Origin: Micromonospora sp. WMMD1102 | GTDB lineage: Bacteria; Actinomycetota; Actinomycetes; Mycobacteriales; Micromonosporaceae | Assembly: GCF_029626265.1 (NCBI RefSeq) | Contig: NZ_JARUBN010000001.1 | Coordinates: forward strand, 8,063,001-8,127,000 | Direction of reading: 5' to 3' | DNA: 64,000 nt | Shown: in pieces, positions 1 through 8,004 of the stretch | Position numbering within the stretch: position 1 is the first letter of the stretch | How the letters are laid out: each line of letters starts with the position of its first letter | Made by a program: the position numbers and the translations under genes | Notes under the pieces: model-generated | Seen by the model: the letters and a program-made list of their open reading frames with translations, nothing else | The model's database searches: none | What the model was told of the DNA's origin: nothing

Positions 1-190
1 CGTCTCGATCCAGGTCATCGGGGTACGCCCGAAGATCGGTCCCCGCCGCGACGAGGCCCAGCAGGCGCTGACGGCGGCGGTCGGCGCCCCGGTCACCGTC
101 TCCGGCACCACCACCGACGGCCTCGGGCTCACCGGCCGGGGCGAGGGACTGGCCGGAATCGCCGTCGCACTGGTACACCGCCAGCCCTGA
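1..190 (+). CDS. ispF: 2-C-methyl-D-erythritol 2,4-cyclodiphosphate synthase, C-terminal part
   Basis: This is the 3' end of an open frame that enters from the left edge, about 62 codons ending in TGA. The residues [15 protein letters not shown] and [16 protein letters not shown] are the hallmark C-terminal blocks of IspF, the enzyme of the non-mevalonate isoprenoid pathway that cyclises CDP-methylerythritol phosphate to the 2,4-cyclodiphosphate. The GTTTDGLG block lies near the substrate and metal site in the family. Metal-binding Asp/His residues would lie upstream of the window. In many actinomycetes ispF is followed directly by cysS and rlmB. Here those genes lie 34 kb downstream, which suggests a large insertion or rearrangement just after this gene. 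Confidence 0.93.
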   Translation, partial: VSIQVIGVRPKIGPRRDEAQQALTAAVGAPVTVSGTTTDGLGLTGRGEGLAGIAVALVHRQP

Positions 191-223
191 TCCACCCCCA
201 CCCCCCGCTCCCGCTCCTGCAAG

Positions 224-275
224 CAGATCTTGACGAACTGTTGTCGCTGTGGGTGCAAGAAATCGTCAAGATCTG
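224..275. repeat. 13-bp inverted repeat after ispF (hairpin, possible terminator)
   Basis: CAGATCTTGACGA (224-236) is matched by its exact reverse complement at 263-275, with a 26-nt loop. It lies 33 bp after the ispF stop, so it may end ispF transcription. There is no T-run, as is common in actinomycetes. It could also be a copy of a dispersed palindromic element or mark the left edge of the inserted block. The stretch 276-436 holds no other clear feature apart from the ribosome binding site of the next gene. Confidence 0.5.
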
Positions 276-436
276 ACGCACGCCCCCTGCGCGGCATTAG
301 GCGGGGCTGGTTTATGCGGAAGTAGTGCGATCTCTTGGCCCGGTCCAGGGTGGACCGTTCGGCGGTGGCGGCCGAGGATGGCCGCAAAGGCACCGCGGGC
401 GGGTGACCTGTGCCGATGCGCGGGACAGGGGTGGTA

Positions 437-1075
437 GTGAGTGACATCCAGGCACTACTGAAGCGGCTGCGGGCCGACCGGAGAATGACCCAGCGACAGG
501 TGGCCGAGGACGCGCAGGCGCTCTGGATGCGGCCCTGGCGGGAGAACGAGAAGCGCGCCGTGCTGCTGCGCACGTTCGAACCGAACCTGATCCCCGGGCT
601 GCTCCAGACCGAGGCTTACACGCGGGCGGTGCTGCGCGGCGGCCGGCTGCCCGACGAGGCGGTCGAGTGGACCGTCCAGGACCGCCGGGCCCGGCAGGCG
701 GCCACGGTGGACCGGCCGGACCCGCCGATGCTGACCGCGATCCTCGGTGAGTTCGCGCTGCGCTGCGGCCCGCCGGACGTGCTGAAGGAGCAGCTCGAAC
801 ACCTGCTCGGCGCCACCGCGCGCAGCCGGGTGCAGGTGCGGGTGGTGCCGCTCGCCGCCGGTCTGCACATCGGACTCTCCGGCCCGTTCGTGCTGGCGAC
901 GCTCGCCGGTGGCGGCCGGGTCGGCTACCTGGACAGCCAGTTGCGCGGCGAGGTCGCGACCGACCCGGAGGATCTGACGAAGTTAGAGTTGGCCTGGGAC
1001 ATCGTGACCGGGCTCGCACTTCCGGTCGACCAGTCGAGGGACCTGATCGGGAAGGCGGTCGAGGAGTATGGCTGA
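437..1075 (+). CDS. XRE-type regulator with DUF5753 domain, HTH internally deleted
   Basis: The protein is 212 aa from GTG 437, which has AGGGG at 427-431; an upstream GTG at 410 is possible. The C-terminal two thirds, starting at RPWRENEKRAVLLRTFEP, is the DUF5753 effector domain of Streptomyces-type XRE regulators that pair with a small DUF397 protein. The N-terminus starts like the usual HTH (ALLKRLRADRRMTQRQVAE) but passes straight into the linker. The recognition helix and the rest of the HTH, roughly 45-55 residues, are absent while the reading frame stays open. The family is normally about 270-290 aa. DNA binding is therefore probably lost unless a partner supplies it. The stop overlaps the DUF397 start by 8 bp, so the two are translationally coupled. 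Confidence 0.85.
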   Translation: MSDIQALLKRLRADRRMTQRQVAEDAQALWMRPWRENEKRAVLLRTFEPNLIPGLLQTEAYTRAVLRGGRLPDEAVEWTVQDRRARQAATVDRPDPPMLTAILGEFALRCGPPDVLKEQLEHLLGATARSRVQVRVVPLAAGLHIGLSGPFVLATLAGGGRVGYLDSQLRGEVATDPEDLTKLELAWDIVTGLALPVDQSRDLIGKAVEEYG

Positions 1076-1256
1076 GCAGCCGAACTGGCGCACGAGCAGC
1101 CGCAGCAGTGCCAACCAGGGCAACTGCGTGGAGGTGGCGGACAACCTTCCGGGCCGGGTCCTGGTGCGGGACAGCAAGGACCGGTCCGGGCCGGTGCTGG
1201 CATTCGCCCCGGCGACCTGGCGCGGCTTCGTCCGGGACCTTCGCGCCGCCCGCTGA
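1068..1256 (+). CDS. DUF397 domain protein
   Basis: This is a 62-aa protein with the full DUF397 pattern: an N-terminal WRTSSRSS block, NCVEVADNLPG, VRDSKD, and a final AFAPATWRGFV. DUF397 proteins are small and usually follow an XRE/DUF5753 regulator. Several of these pairs act in development or antibiotic control, and the small protein is thought to bind or modulate the regulator. Here it overlaps the regulator by 8 bp, with ATG inside the regulator's last codons. A strong hairpin follows at 1287-1330, closing the two-gene operon. A second, orphan DUF397 gene lies at 7355. Confidence 0.9.
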   Translation: MAEQPNWRTSSRSSANQGNCVEVADNLPGRVLVRDSKDRSGPVLAFAPATWRGFVRDLRAAR

Positions 1257-1286
1257 GGAAGTCAGGGAGCGCGCCGAGGAAAGTTA

Positions 1287-1330
1287 GGGACCAAGCCTGA
1301 CACCACGGGGGGAGCGCCAGGCTTGGTCCC
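1287..1330 (+). terminator. Perfect 13-bp hairpin terminator
   Basis: GGGACCAAGCCTG (1287-1299) and its exact reverse complement (1318-1330) flank an 18-nt loop, 31 bp after the DUF397 stop. There is no U-tract, which fits an actinomycete intrinsic terminator. Confidence 0.75.
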
Positions 1331-1358
1331 GTCTACGGTACCGCGCATCCGCCGGCAT

Positions 1359-1442
1359 GGGGAGTGGGCATTCGGCGGGTCGCCCGATAACTGGCCGGTT
1401 GCCGCCCGCCACCTGCCCGGGGAGTGGGTGTTCGGCGGGTCG
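1359..1442. repeat. Pair of 24-bp direct repeats
   Basis: Two 24-bp copies at 1359-1382 and 1419-1442 differ at only two positions. They lie exactly 60 bp apart, immediately upstream of the TPR gene. They may be paired regulator sites or the trace of a local duplication. No promoter could be assigned from sequence. Confidence 0.5.
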
Positions 1443-1485
1443 GGCGCGACGATCCGCCGAGACAGCGCCCGATACGCTCGGACCC

Positions 1486-2523
1486 GTGTCCAGCGACGCC
1501 GACTCCGACCACTCCTCCTCCGCCGAAGGGTACGTCCAGCGCGCCGAACTGCTCGCCGAACTCGGCCGGTACGACGAAGCCGCCGCCGAAGTCGGGTTCG
1601 CGATCGCGCTCGACCCGTCGAACGCGCCTGCGCTGGTCATGCTCGCGATGGTCAAACTGGCCGGTGACAAGCCGGAGGAGGCGCTGACCGCCGCCGACTC
1701 GGCGATGGCCGTCGCCCCGGAGTCGATCCACCCGCTGGTGATCCGGGGACACGCCCTGGCCGACCTGCGCCGGTTCAAGGAGGCGGCGGCGGCCGCCGAC
1801 CGGATCCTCGCACTCGGCCCGGACGACGCGTACGCCCAGCGCAGCGCGGCGGCGATCCTGGGCGAGTCGCGCAACGGGCAGCAGGCCCTCAACGCGGCCT
1901 GGCGCGGGGTCGAGTTGGCGCCGGAGGAGCCGCAGGCACACCTGGTACTCGGCCTGGTGGCGGCCAGGATGCAGAAGTTCGAGCTGGCCGAGCGGGCGTA
2001 CCGGGAGGCGCTGCGGCTGGACCCGGAGCTGGCGGCGGCCCAGCACAACATCGGGGTGATCCGGCTGGAGCAGCGGCGCTACTCCGAAGCACTGGAGCAC
2101 CTCGCCGACGCGGCGGTGCTGGAACCGACGAGTGGCGACGGTGCCCGGGCGATCAGCGGCGGGCTGCGCCAACTGCTGATGTACGGCGCCGGCTACACGA
2201 TCGTGGTGTCGATCCTGGTGGCCTGCCTGGCGGCGGCCAACCCGGTGTCGTCCCGGCTCTGGGCCGGGCTGGCGGCGGTGACCGGCGGCTTCCTGGTCTG
2301 GCGGTTCCTCCGGCGGGTGCCGAACCTGGGCCGGGGACGGCTGCCGGAGCTGATCCGCGCCGACCGGCTGCTGGCGCTGGCCGTCTACGCCGTGATCGCC
2401 GGGCCGTGCCTGATCCTGCTCTACGCGATCCTGGGCAGCCCGTGGCCGCTGGTGCTGGCGATCGCCACGACCGCCGCGACCGAGCTGGCGGTGCTCTTCG
2501 GCTGGTCACCCGACCGCGACTGA
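1486..2523 (+). CDS. TPR-repeat membrane protein
   Basis: The protein is 345 aa from GTG 1486. The open frame extends further upstream, but those codons run through the direct repeats and do not look like protein. Residues about 14-210 form a series of tetratricopeptide-like helical pairs, with signatures such as LGRYDEAAAEVGFAIALDPSN and ELAERAYREALRLDPE, which usually mediate protein-protein contacts. The last 130 residues carry about four hydrophobic segments, so the TPR part would be anchored to the membrane, probably facing the cytoplasm. No enzymatic motif is visible. It is separated from the next gene by about 100 bp and is probably monocistronic. The exact partner and role are unknown. 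Confidence 0.85.
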   Translation: MSSDADSDHSSSAEGYVQRAELLAELGRYDEAAAEVGFAIALDPSNAPALVMLAMVKLAGDKPEEALTAADSAMAVAPESIHPLVIRGHALADLRRFKEAAAAADRILALGPDDAYAQRSAAAILGESRNGQQALNAAWRGVELAPEEPQAHLVLGLVAARMQKFELAERAYREALRLDPELAAAQHNIGVIRLEQRRYSEALEHLADAAVLEPTSGDGARAISGGLRQLLMYGAGYTIVVSILVACLAAANPVSSRLWAGLAAVTGGFLVWRFLRRVPNLGRGRLPELIRADRLLALAVYAVIAGPCLILLYAILGSPWPLVLAIATTAATELAVLFGWSPDRD

Positions 2524-2632
2524 CGGCATCAGCCGTTCCGGACGACGGGACCGAACAGGTAGAGTCCGGGACAGATCATCCTGTTTCTTCGCGGCTCGCC
2601 CCGTGCCGACCGGACGATCGGAGATGCGAGCG

Positions 2633-3760
2633 ATGGCTCGGCAGTGGACAGTTCGGCAGCGGTCGCGGCGGTCGCAGCCGTGGAGTCGCCGGATCGGTGC
2701 GGCGGCGTGCGGAGCGTTGCTGCTCACGGGTTGCACCAGCGGCGAGAGCGGACCGGAGCCGCCGGCGCCCGAGGTGAGCACCGTGGAGTTCGAGCAGCGG
2801 CTCACCGAACACCTGTCCCGGGCGGTGGGCGGGGCCCTGGAACCGGAGGCGCGGGCCACCCCGCCGAACCACTCCCGGAGTGTGGGGTGTGCGGAGCTGC
2901 CCGAGGGCGGGCCGACCTGGGGTGTCCGGCCGCGAGCCGAGCTGACGGTGTCCGCTGGTGACAAGGCCGAGAAGTACCTCGACGACGTGGTGACCTGGAT
3001 TCTCCGCGACAAATTCGCCGAGTACGAGTGGCGGTGGCGGGTCGGCACGCCTGCCGATGTCAAGGAGATCACCGCCGTCCACGAGGACGGCACCGAGTTG
3101 CTGATGGAGATGGCCCGGGGCAGCGACCAGTTCACCGTCAGGATGACCGGGCCGTGCACCTGGCCGCCGGATCGGCCCGGTGGCCCGCCCGCCGGGCGGC
3201 TCCCACCCCTTCCGGCGCCGTCCGGGCCGACGCAGACCCGCAGCGTCGACGACCAGGGGACCTGCCGCTCGCCGAAGCTCTACGTCTACAACCTCACCTC
3301 TCGCCCCTTCGCCGGCCGTGGCCCGCATCTGATGATGCTGGTCAGGTATGCCGACGAGAAGGCCATGGAGTATGCCGAGGTCCAGCTGCCCAGGGACTGG
3401 GAACCTCGGTACGCGCCGGGCACCTCCCAGCGGAACCTCGACCAGGTCCAGCTCCTCGTCTGCGTGCGCGTCACGGCGACCCGGGACTCGCGCCAGGACC
3501 TCACCTGCAACTATGCGAGTGAAGACGCGCTGCTGGGCGGTGGCAGGCCGTTCACCTTCGACCTGTTCGAGAGCGTCTACCACGTCACGGTTCGGGAGGC
3601 CCGCAGCGGCCGGAAGGTCAGCGAGTTCACCGTCCCCGGACGGCAGAGCGGTGCGGACAACTGTCCGTTCCGGATGAACTACAACCGGAAGCTGGCCAGG
3701 GGCATCGACGAGGCGGCCTTCGAGCGCAGGCTGCGGCCCCTGGTCGAAGCGGACCGGTGA
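2633..3760 (+). CDS. Putative lipoprotein of unknown function
   Basis: The protein is 375 aa. ATG 2633 has GGAG nine bases upstream; ATG 2624 and the start at 2603 have no spaced site. The first 34 residues are a lipoprotein signal: an Arg-rich n-region, a hydrophobic core, and LLLTGC with the lipidated Cys at about position 34. The mature part is hydrophilic with several Cys and no family that I recognise. It has a proline-rich linker around residues 180-205. It would be attached to the outer face of the cytoplasmic membrane. It stands alone, convergent with hmgA. Confidence 0.82.
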   Translation: MARQWTVRQRSRRSQPWSRRIGAAACGALLLTGCTSGESGPEPPAPEVSTVEFEQRLTEHLSRAVGGALEPEARATPPNHSRSVGCAELPEGGPTWGVRPRAELTVSAGDKAEKYLDDVVTWILRDKFAEYEWRWRVGTPADVKEITAVHEDGTELLMEMARGSDQFTVRMTGPCTWPPDRPGGPPAGRLPPLPAPSGPTQTRSVDDQGTCRSPKLYVYNLTSRPFAGRGPHLMMLVRYADEKAMEYAEVQLPRDWEPRYAPGTSQRNLDQVQLLVCVRVTATRDSRQDLTCNYASEDALLGGGRPFTFDLFESVYHVTVREARSGRKVSEFTVPGRQSGADNCPFRMNYNRKLARGIDEAAFERRLRPLVEADR

Positions 3761-3797
3761 CGGGTCGTCGCGGTACGGGTCAGCCGGTCGTACCCGG

Positions 3798-4973
3798 TCA
3801 GCCGGTGGTACGGCGCGCCCAGGTCCAGGCGTAGCCGGTGTCCTCGCAGGACAGTGCCGGGCCGCAGAGGTCGAGTGGCCGGAAGGTGTCCACCATGACG
3901 GCCAGTTCGTCGAAGCTCTCCGCCCCGATCGCCCGCTCCGGGGCACCGGGCTGCGGGCCGTGGGTGAAGCCGGCCGGGTGCAGCGAGATCGAGCCCTGCT
4001 CGATGCCGGAGCCGCGCCGCGCCTCGTAGTTGCCGCCGGTGTAGAAGAGCATCTCGTCGGAGTCGACGTTGTGGTGGTTGTACGGCACCGGGACGGCCAG
4101 CGGATGGTAGTCGACCTTGCGGGGTACGAAGGAGCAGATCACGAAGTTCGGACCCTGGAAGGTCTGGTGCACCGGCGGCGGCTGGTGGATCCGTCCGGTG
4201 ATCGGCTCGAAGTCGTGGATCGAGAACGCCCACGGATAGAGGTGGCCGTCCCAGCCGACCACGTCGAACGGGTGGTTGGCGTAGACGTGCCGGGTCCAGC
4301 CCCGGCGGTGCTGGACGTACACCTCGACGTCGGTCTCCTCGACCAGCAGCGGCGCCTCCGGGCCGCGTACGTCCCGCTCGCAGTAGGGGGAGTGTTCGAG
4401 GAACTGGCCGCGTACCGAGAGGTAGCGCTTGGGTGGGCCGATGTGCCCGGTCGCCTCGATGGCGAGCATCCGCAGCGGTTCCGGGGCGATCGGCACGATC
4501 CGGTACACCACCGAGGTGGGGATGACCACGTAGTCGCCGGCGGTCACCCCGAGCACCCCGAAGCTGGACTCGACCCGGGCTGCGCCGGACTCGACGTAGA
4601 GGCACTCGTCGCCGACGGCGTTGCGGTAGAGCGGGGAGGGCTGGTCGGCGACGACGTACGAGATCCGGACGTCGTCGTTGGCCAGCAGGTGCGCCCGGCC
4701 GAGGATCGCGTCGGTGCCGGCGCCGCCGTCGAGCTTGTGGGTACGCAGGTGGCGGGGCTTGAGCGGCAGGTTCGGCACCCGCTGCCAGGCCGGCGGGGTG
4801 AACTCCTCGGCGGCGACGATCGCGGTCGGCAGGTAGCGGTGGTAGAGCAGTGACGAGTCGGAGGAGAAACCCTCCTGTCCCATCAGCTCCTCGGCGTAGA
4901 GGCTGCCGTCGGGCTGCCGGAACTGGGTGTGCCGTTTCCGGGGAACCTCGCCGACGCTGCGGTAGTACGGCAT
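3798..4973 (-). CDS. hmgA: Homogentisate 1,2-dioxygenase
   Basis: The protein is 391 aa with GGGAGG just upstream of ATG. It opens the aromatic ring of homogentisate to maleylacetoacetate in tyrosine and phenylalanine breakdown, using non-heme Fe(II) and O2. The cupin iron site is visible as YNHHNVDSDEMLFYTGG (His301, Glu307) and the later LHPAGFTHGPQPG (His338), at the spacing of the known enzyme. Length is in the range of actinobacterial members. It is divergent from the 5086/fahA pair, sharing a 112-bp intergenic region that contains a perfect palindrome at 5029-5043. Catabolic partners in the window are hppD (13 kb) and fahA. Confidence 0.97.
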   Translation of the reverse strand: MPYYRSVGEVPRKRHTQFRQPDGSLYAEELMGQEGFSSDSSLLYHRYLPTAIVAAEEFTPPAWQRVPNLPLKPRHLRTHKLDGGAGTDAILGRAHLLANDDVRISYVVADQPSPLYRNAVGDECLYVESGAARVESSFGVLGVTAGDYVVIPTSVVYRIVPIAPEPLRMLAIEATGHIGPPKRYLSVRGQFLEHSPYCERDVRGPEAPLLVEETDVEVYVQHRRGWTRHVYANHPFDVVGWDGHLYPWAFSIHDFEPITGRIHQPPPVHQTFQGPNFVICSFVPRKVDYHPLAVPVPYNHHNVDSDEMLFYTGGNYEARRGSGIEQGSISLHPAGFTHGPQPGAPERAIGAESFDELAVMVDTFRPLDLCGPALSCEDTGYAWTWARRTTG

Positions 4974-5028
4974 GATCGCCTCCCTTTTGTCCCAGTGACC
5001 GGCCTTGTCCCAGTCACCGGCCGAGAGT

Positions 5029-5043
5029 GTCCGATAATCGGAC
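5029..5043. promoter_or_regulatory. Candidate operator between hmgA and the fahA operon
   Basis: GTCCGAT-A-ATCGGAC is a perfect 7+1+7 palindrome centred between the divergent hmgA and 5086 starts. It is followed by a GTCCG half-site at 5048-5055. Two further near-identical copies of TTGTCCCAGT(C/G)ACCGGCC lie at about 4987-5004 and 5005-5022. The arrangement suggests co-regulation of both transcripts by one dimeric regulator. Candidates in the window are the Lrp protein at 14386 and the IclR protein at 33446. Confidence 0.5.
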
Positions 5044-5085
5044 GGTGTTGTCCGCTAGTCGTAGCGTCCCGTAAGTTCTCTGTTC

Positions 5086-5943
5086 GTGTCAACGCAGCTG
5101 CCCCGGCTCTTCGCCGGGCTGGTCGACGACGCCGCCGTCTTCCCGCCCGGCAACGCCGCCCTGCCCGACGCGGTCGCGGCACACCGCCGGCACCGGGGCG
5201 CCTGGTACGCCCCGCTGGTCGGCCCGCTGCTGCTGCCCGCCTCGGCGCTGCCCGAGCTGCCTGCGCTGCTCGCCGCCGACGAGCGGATCGACGTCGGCGT
5301 GATCGGCGACGTACCCGTGCCCGAGCTGTACCCGCTGCGCGACCGCACCGACCCCCGGATCCGGATCCGGCAGGTCGAGGCGGCGGTGGCCAAGCGGGGC
5401 GAGGACCCGCTGCCCGGCCTCGCCGCGCTCGCCGGCCTCCCCGCCCACCTCGACGACGCCGACGTGTACGCCGAGATACCGCTCACCTGGGGGCTGCTCG
5501 GCGCCCTCGACCGGCTGGCCGACGAACGGGCCGCCGGCAAGCGGATCGCCGCCAAGTTCCGCACCGGCGGGCTGGCCGCCGAACTCTTCCCCACCCCGGT
5601 CGAGCTGGCCGCCGTGATCGGCGCCTGTCGGGACCGGGAACTGCCGTTCAAACTCACCGCCGGGCTGCACCACGCGATCCGGCACATCGACCCGGAGACC
5701 GGCTTCACCCACCACGGCTTCGTGAACATCCTGGCCGGCACCAGCGCCGCCTGTGCCGGCGCCGAGGTCGCCGAGGTGGCCGAGACACTTGTCGCGACCG
5801 ACCCGCTGCCGCTGGTCGAGGCGGCCCGCGCCCGGCGTGACGAGCAGCGTCCACTCTGGATCAGCTTCGGCTCGTGCAGCGTGATGGAGCCCCTGATCGA
5901 CCTGGTCCGACTGGGACTGGTGAACGGAGGCTTCGAGCCGTGA
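5086..5943 (+). CDS. Conserved protein between hmgA and fahA, function unknown
   Basis: The protein is 285 aa from GTG 5086. It is alanine- and leucine-rich with alternating strand/helix character that could be an alpha/beta barrel. Recognisable blocks are AKFRTGGLAAELFPTP, LPFKLTAGLHHAIRH and THHGFVNILAG, with several conserved-looking His, Lys and Arg residues. I cannot place it in a named family. Its stop lies 16 bp before fahA, so the two form one operon, and it is divergent from hmgA. The only step of the homogentisate pathway with no recognised gene here is maleylacetoacetate isomerase, so that role, or a related thiol-dependent one, is a reasonable but unproved guess. Confidence 0.85.
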   Translation: MSTQLPRLFAGLVDDAAVFPPGNAALPDAVAAHRRHRGAWYAPLVGPLLLPASALPELPALLAADERIDVGVIGDVPVPELYPLRDRTDPRIRIRQVEAAVAKRGEDPLPGLAALAGLPAHLDDADVYAEIPLTWGLLGALDRLADERAAGKRIAAKFRTGGLAAELFPTPVELAAVIGACRDRELPFKLTAGLHHAIRHIDPETGFTHHGFVNILAGTSAACAGAEVAEVAETLVATDPLPLVEAARARRDEQRPLWISFGSCSVMEPLIDLVRLGLVNGGFEP

Positions 5944-5959
5944 CGGTTGGAGGAGACGC

Positions 5960-7168
5960 GTGACCTGGGTGGCGGAGGCGGCAGGATCGGCGTACGGGGT
6001 GCACAACCTGCCGTACGGGGTCTTCCGGTCGGCGGGGCAGCCGCCCCGGATCGGCGTACGGATCGGGAATCTCGTCCTCGACCTGGCCGGCGCGGAGGCC
6101 GCCGGACTGGTACTCGCCGGCGGGGCGCTGCGACAGCCGACCCTGAACACGTTCCTGGCGCTCGGCCGCGCACAGTGGACGACGGTACGCACCCGGATCG
6201 TGCAACTGTTGACCGGGGAGGAGCACCGGGCGGCGGTGACCCCGCTGCTCGTGCCGCTCGACCGGGTCGAGATGGTGCTGCCGTTCGAGGTCGCCGACTA
6301 CGTCGACTTCTACTCCTCGGAACACCACGCGACGAACGTGGGGCAGATCTTCCGGCCCGGCGGGGCGGCGCTGCTGCCGAACTGGCGGCACCTGCCGGTC
6401 GGCTACCACGGCCGGGCCGGCACCGTGGTGGTCTCCGGCACTCCGGTGGTCCGCCCGAACGGCCAGCGCAGCACCCCGGACGGGCCGGTGTACGGGCCGT
6501 CGACCCGGCTCGACATCGAGGCCGAGGTGGGCTTCGTGGTCGGCGTACCGTCGCCGCTCGGCGAGCGGGTCGGGGTGGACGACTTCGCCGCGCACGTCTT
6601 CGGGGTGGTACTCGTCAACGACTGGTCGGCCCGGGACATCCAGGCGTGGGAGTACCAGCCGCTCGGGCCGTTCCTCGGCAAGTCGTTCTGCACCTCGGTC
6701 TCGCCCTGGGTGGTGCCGCTGGAGGCACTGTCCGACGCCTGGGTGCCGGCACCGGCCCAGGACGACCCGGCGGTGCTGGACTACCTGCGGGACGTACCGC
6801 ACCTGGGGCTGGACCTGCGGTTGACCGTGGACTGGAACGGCACCCGGGTCAGCGAGCCCCCGTTCGCCGGAATGTACTGGACCCCGGCCCAGCAGCTCGC
6901 GCACCTGACGGTGAACGGCGCCGCGCTGCGTACCGGTGATCTCTACGCCTCCGGGACGATCTCCGGGCCACAGCGTGCGGAGGTCGGGTCGTTCCTGGAG
7001 CTGACCTGGGGCGGGGCCGAGCCCGTTAAGCTTTCCGACGGCTCGACCCGGACCTTCCTGGACGACGGCGACACGGTGAGTATCGGTGCCACCGCGCCAG
7101 GACCGGACGGCACGACGGTCGCCCTCGGCGAGGTCGTCGGCACCGTGGCTCCGGCCCGGAACGCCTGA
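5960..7168 (+). CDS. fahA: Fumarylacetoacetase
   Basis: The protein is 402 aa from GTG 5960 with GGAGGA upstream. It hydrolyses fumarylacetoacetate to fumarate and acetoacetate, the last step of tyrosine catabolism. Family landmarks are seen in order: an N-terminal FAH_N domain, then YVDFYSSEHHATNVG carrying a metal Asp and the catalytic His, the metal glutamates in LDIEAEVGFVVG, then NDWSARDIQAWEYQPLGPF and LGKSFCTSVSPW. Length matches two-domain fumarylacetoacetases rather than the shorter FAH-domain hydrolases. It is the second gene of an operon after 5086. The fumarate produced could be used by either fumarase in the window. Confidence 0.97.
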   Translation: MTWVAEAAGSAYGVHNLPYGVFRSAGQPPRIGVRIGNLVLDLAGAEAAGLVLAGGALRQPTLNTFLALGRAQWTTVRTRIVQLLTGEEHRAAVTPLLVPLDRVEMVLPFEVADYVDFYSSEHHATNVGQIFRPGGAALLPNWRHLPVGYHGRAGTVVVSGTPVVRPNGQRSTPDGPVYGPSTRLDIEAEVGFVVGVPSPLGERVGVDDFAAHVFGVVLVNDWSARDIQAWEYQPLGPFLGKSFCTSVSPWVVPLEALSDAWVPAPAQDDPAVLDYLRDVPHLGLDLRLTVDWNGTRVSEPPFAGMYWTPAQQLAHLTVNGAALRTGDLYASGTISGPQRAEVGSFLELTWGGAEPVKLSDGSTRTFLDDGDTVSIGATAPGPDGTTVALGEVVGTVAPARNA

Positions 7169-7354
7169 CGCAGTCCGCCGGAAGCCTGCCCGGCACGCGG
7201 CGGCTCCGCGCGGGCCGGACGGCGTGTGCGACACCTGGACCGAGCTGGCCGACAAGATGCTCCATCGCGTAACAGGATCCGTCATCGTCCGTTGGACTTA
7301 CCCGGATGGGCATAAACCCGTCATCAAGTGTGATTCACCTTGAAGGGGTACGAA

Positions 7355-7552
7355 ATGTTCAATGCGGGAGTTGCTCTGTGGCGGAAGAGCAGCCGGTCCA
7401 ACGACCAGGGGCTCTGCATCGAGGTGGCCGACAACCTGCCCGGGGTGGTCGGCGTGCGTGACTCGTTGGACCCGGCTCCGGTACTCGAGTTCGAGCCCGC
7501 CAGCTGGGCGGCATTCGTGACCGCGACCAGGACGGGTGCGTTCGGCAGCTGA
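7355..7552 (+). CDS. Orphan DUF397 domain protein
   Basis: The protein is 65 aa from ATG 7355, with AAGGGG about seven bases upstream. It has WRKSSRSN, CIEVADNLPG, VRDSLD and FEPASWAAFV, the complete DUF397 pattern, close to the copy at 1068. Unlike that copy it has no XRE/DUF5753 gene beside it; fahA is upstream and a hairpin follows immediately. It may act with a regulator encoded elsewhere or be the remnant of a former pair. Confidence 0.85.
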   Translation: MFNAGVALWRKSSRSNDQGLCIEVADNLPGVVGVRDSLDPAPVLEFEPASWAAFVTATRTGAFGS

Positions 7553-7557
7553 TCGAA

Positions 7558-7593
7558 ACCGCGCGGTTCCGAGCGCTGCCGGAACCGCGCGGT
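7558..7593 (+). terminator. 13-bp hairpin terminator after the DUF397 gene
   Basis: ACCGCGCGGTTCC (7558-7570) and its exact reverse complement (7581-7593) flank a 10-nt loop starting six bases after the stop codon. There is no U-tract. Confidence 0.75.
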
Positions 7594-7705
7594 CCCAGGG
7601 CCCTGGCCCGCGTCTCCCGGCCTGGCGCGCGTCTCCCGGCCCGCCGCTTCGGCCCGAGGGCGCGGAACGGGACGCGTGCGGCGGCGGGGATATCTGGTTC
7701 GCACG

Positions 7706-7852
7706 CTGTCGAGCTGGGCGCACGAACGGGACGCCGGGCGGCGGCCGAGTCCGCTGCGCCTGCGCCCCTGTCGGGTGGCTGTGCCCCTGTCTGGCGGCTG
7801 CGTCCTGGCCGAGGTCGTGGCTGGGCGCACAGGCGGGGCAGCTCGACAGTCT
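7706..7852. repeat. Long inverted repeat, one copy of a dispersed element
   Basis: In the 7594-8004 gap no believable gene was found. CTGTCGAGCTG (7706-7716) is inverted at 7839-7849. The right end, 7821-7852, matches the complement of 16018-16049 at 31 of 32 positions, so this is a dispersed intergenic element rather than a chance hairpin. Open frames across the gap lack coding character and start sites. Confidence 0.55.
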
Positions 7853-8004
7853 CGCGCGCGGACATCGTCCGGCCGGCTGGCGTCGTACGTCTTCGGCTCT
7901 TCGTCCCGACGGCGTGTCGCGCTGTCACGTTCTGATCACTCTGTGACGCTCCGGGCTGTGCGGCGCCCGGGGCACGTCGTACCGTGGTGGTCGGGGAGGA
8001 GCCG

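Noticed and set aside
7536..7946. Frames of 118-136 codons between the DUF397 and SRPBCC genes
   Set aside because: They cross the terminator hairpin and the dispersed repeat and are Arg/Cys-rich; no start site.
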